The notes beneath the pieces were generated by a model. That model saw nothing but the letters and a program-made list of their open reading frames with translations. It had not been told where the DNA came from and ran no database searches. 14,885 nt of DNA from Pseudopedobacter sp040392825 (lineage in GTDB: Bacteria > Bacteroidota > Bacteroidia > Sphingobacteriales > Sphingobacteriaceae), in NCBI RefSeq assembly GCF_040392825.1, contig NZ_JBEBVH010000082.1, positions 1 through 14,885 of the forward strand, given 5' to 3'. The translations under genes and the position numbers were made by a program. Each line of letters begins with the position of its first letter. The stretch's first letter is position 1. Below are positions 14,783 through 14,885 of the stretch, piece after piece.

Positions 14783-14885
14783 GTTTATTTAGTGGTTAAT
14801 AAAAATCAATTTGTAGAGTAACATACTTTTTTATAACTGGATAACTTCATTTGTTTAGCTAATATAATAATTAATTGAGGTACGT

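Noticed and set aside
1..14885. CRISPR array, tRNA, rRNA, insertion sequence or phage genes
   Set aside because: No periodic short repeats, no tRNA/rRNA-like sequence, and no transposase or integrase coding sequence were seen; the only long repeat is the lacI duplication.
14783..14885. TATATTAG as the -7 box of the large block's promoter
   Set aside because: One mismatch to TAnnTTTG, but the position of its -33 partner falls outside the window, so the call cannot be supported.

Overview
This AT-rich window has every recognisable gene on the minus strand, so transcription runs from high to low coordinates. The organism is most likely a member of the Bacteroidota (Flavobacteriia or Sphingobacteriia type). 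The reasons are near-absence of Shine-Dalgarno sequences, exported proteins with Gln next to the predicted signal-peptidase site, a promoter that fits the Bacteroidetes -33 TTTG / -7 TAnnTTTG pattern, and the polysaccharide-utilisation gene content. Genus cannot be read from this window.

Layout in transcription order: (1) 14782-3574, eight closely spaced genes: a secreted CE7-like esterase, a PQQ sugar dehydrogenase lipoprotein fused to cytochrome c, an Nramp-fold membrane transporter, an SDR-type NAD-dependent oxidoreductase, a DapA/NanA-family aldolase or dehydratase, a PL6 polysaccharide lyase, a Tat-exported right-handed beta-helix protein, and a second secreted alpha/beta-hydrolase. Spacings are mostly -1 to 28 bp, which suggests one operon; the start of that operon may lie beyond the right edge. 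(2) 3573-3360, a 214-bp intergenic region with a predicted promoter overlapped by a perfect 20-bp palindrome with a central CpG, as expected of a LacI-family operator. (3) 3359-1418, overlapping nagA-like and nagB-like genes. (4) 1329-1, two tandem near-identical LacI-family regulator genes, the second cut off by the window's left edge; their upstream leaders are duplicated too.

Together this looks like a catabolic island for an acetylated, uronate-containing glycan that probably also carries an N-acetylhexosamine. Extracytoplasmic esterases, the PL6 lyase and the beta-helix protein would depolymerise it. The Nramp-fold carrier may import a product. The SDR and the aldolase/dehydratase would work on a sugar or sugar acid, and the NagA/NagB pair would turn an N-acetylhexosamine 6-phosphate into a ketose phosphate. 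No SusC/SusD pair, sulfatase, sugar kinase or unsaturated-glucuronyl hydrolase is present in the window, so the system is incomplete here and its substrate is an inference.

The most unusual signals are the Nramp-fold transporter with both metal-binding motifs replaced (DPGN to GPSK; TM6 Met to Gln), its tight linkage to an SDR lacking the usual catalytic Lys and an elongated DapA-family enzyme, the altered NagB active site (Asn141, Asp148), the LacI duplication, and the operator sitting on the nagA promoter.
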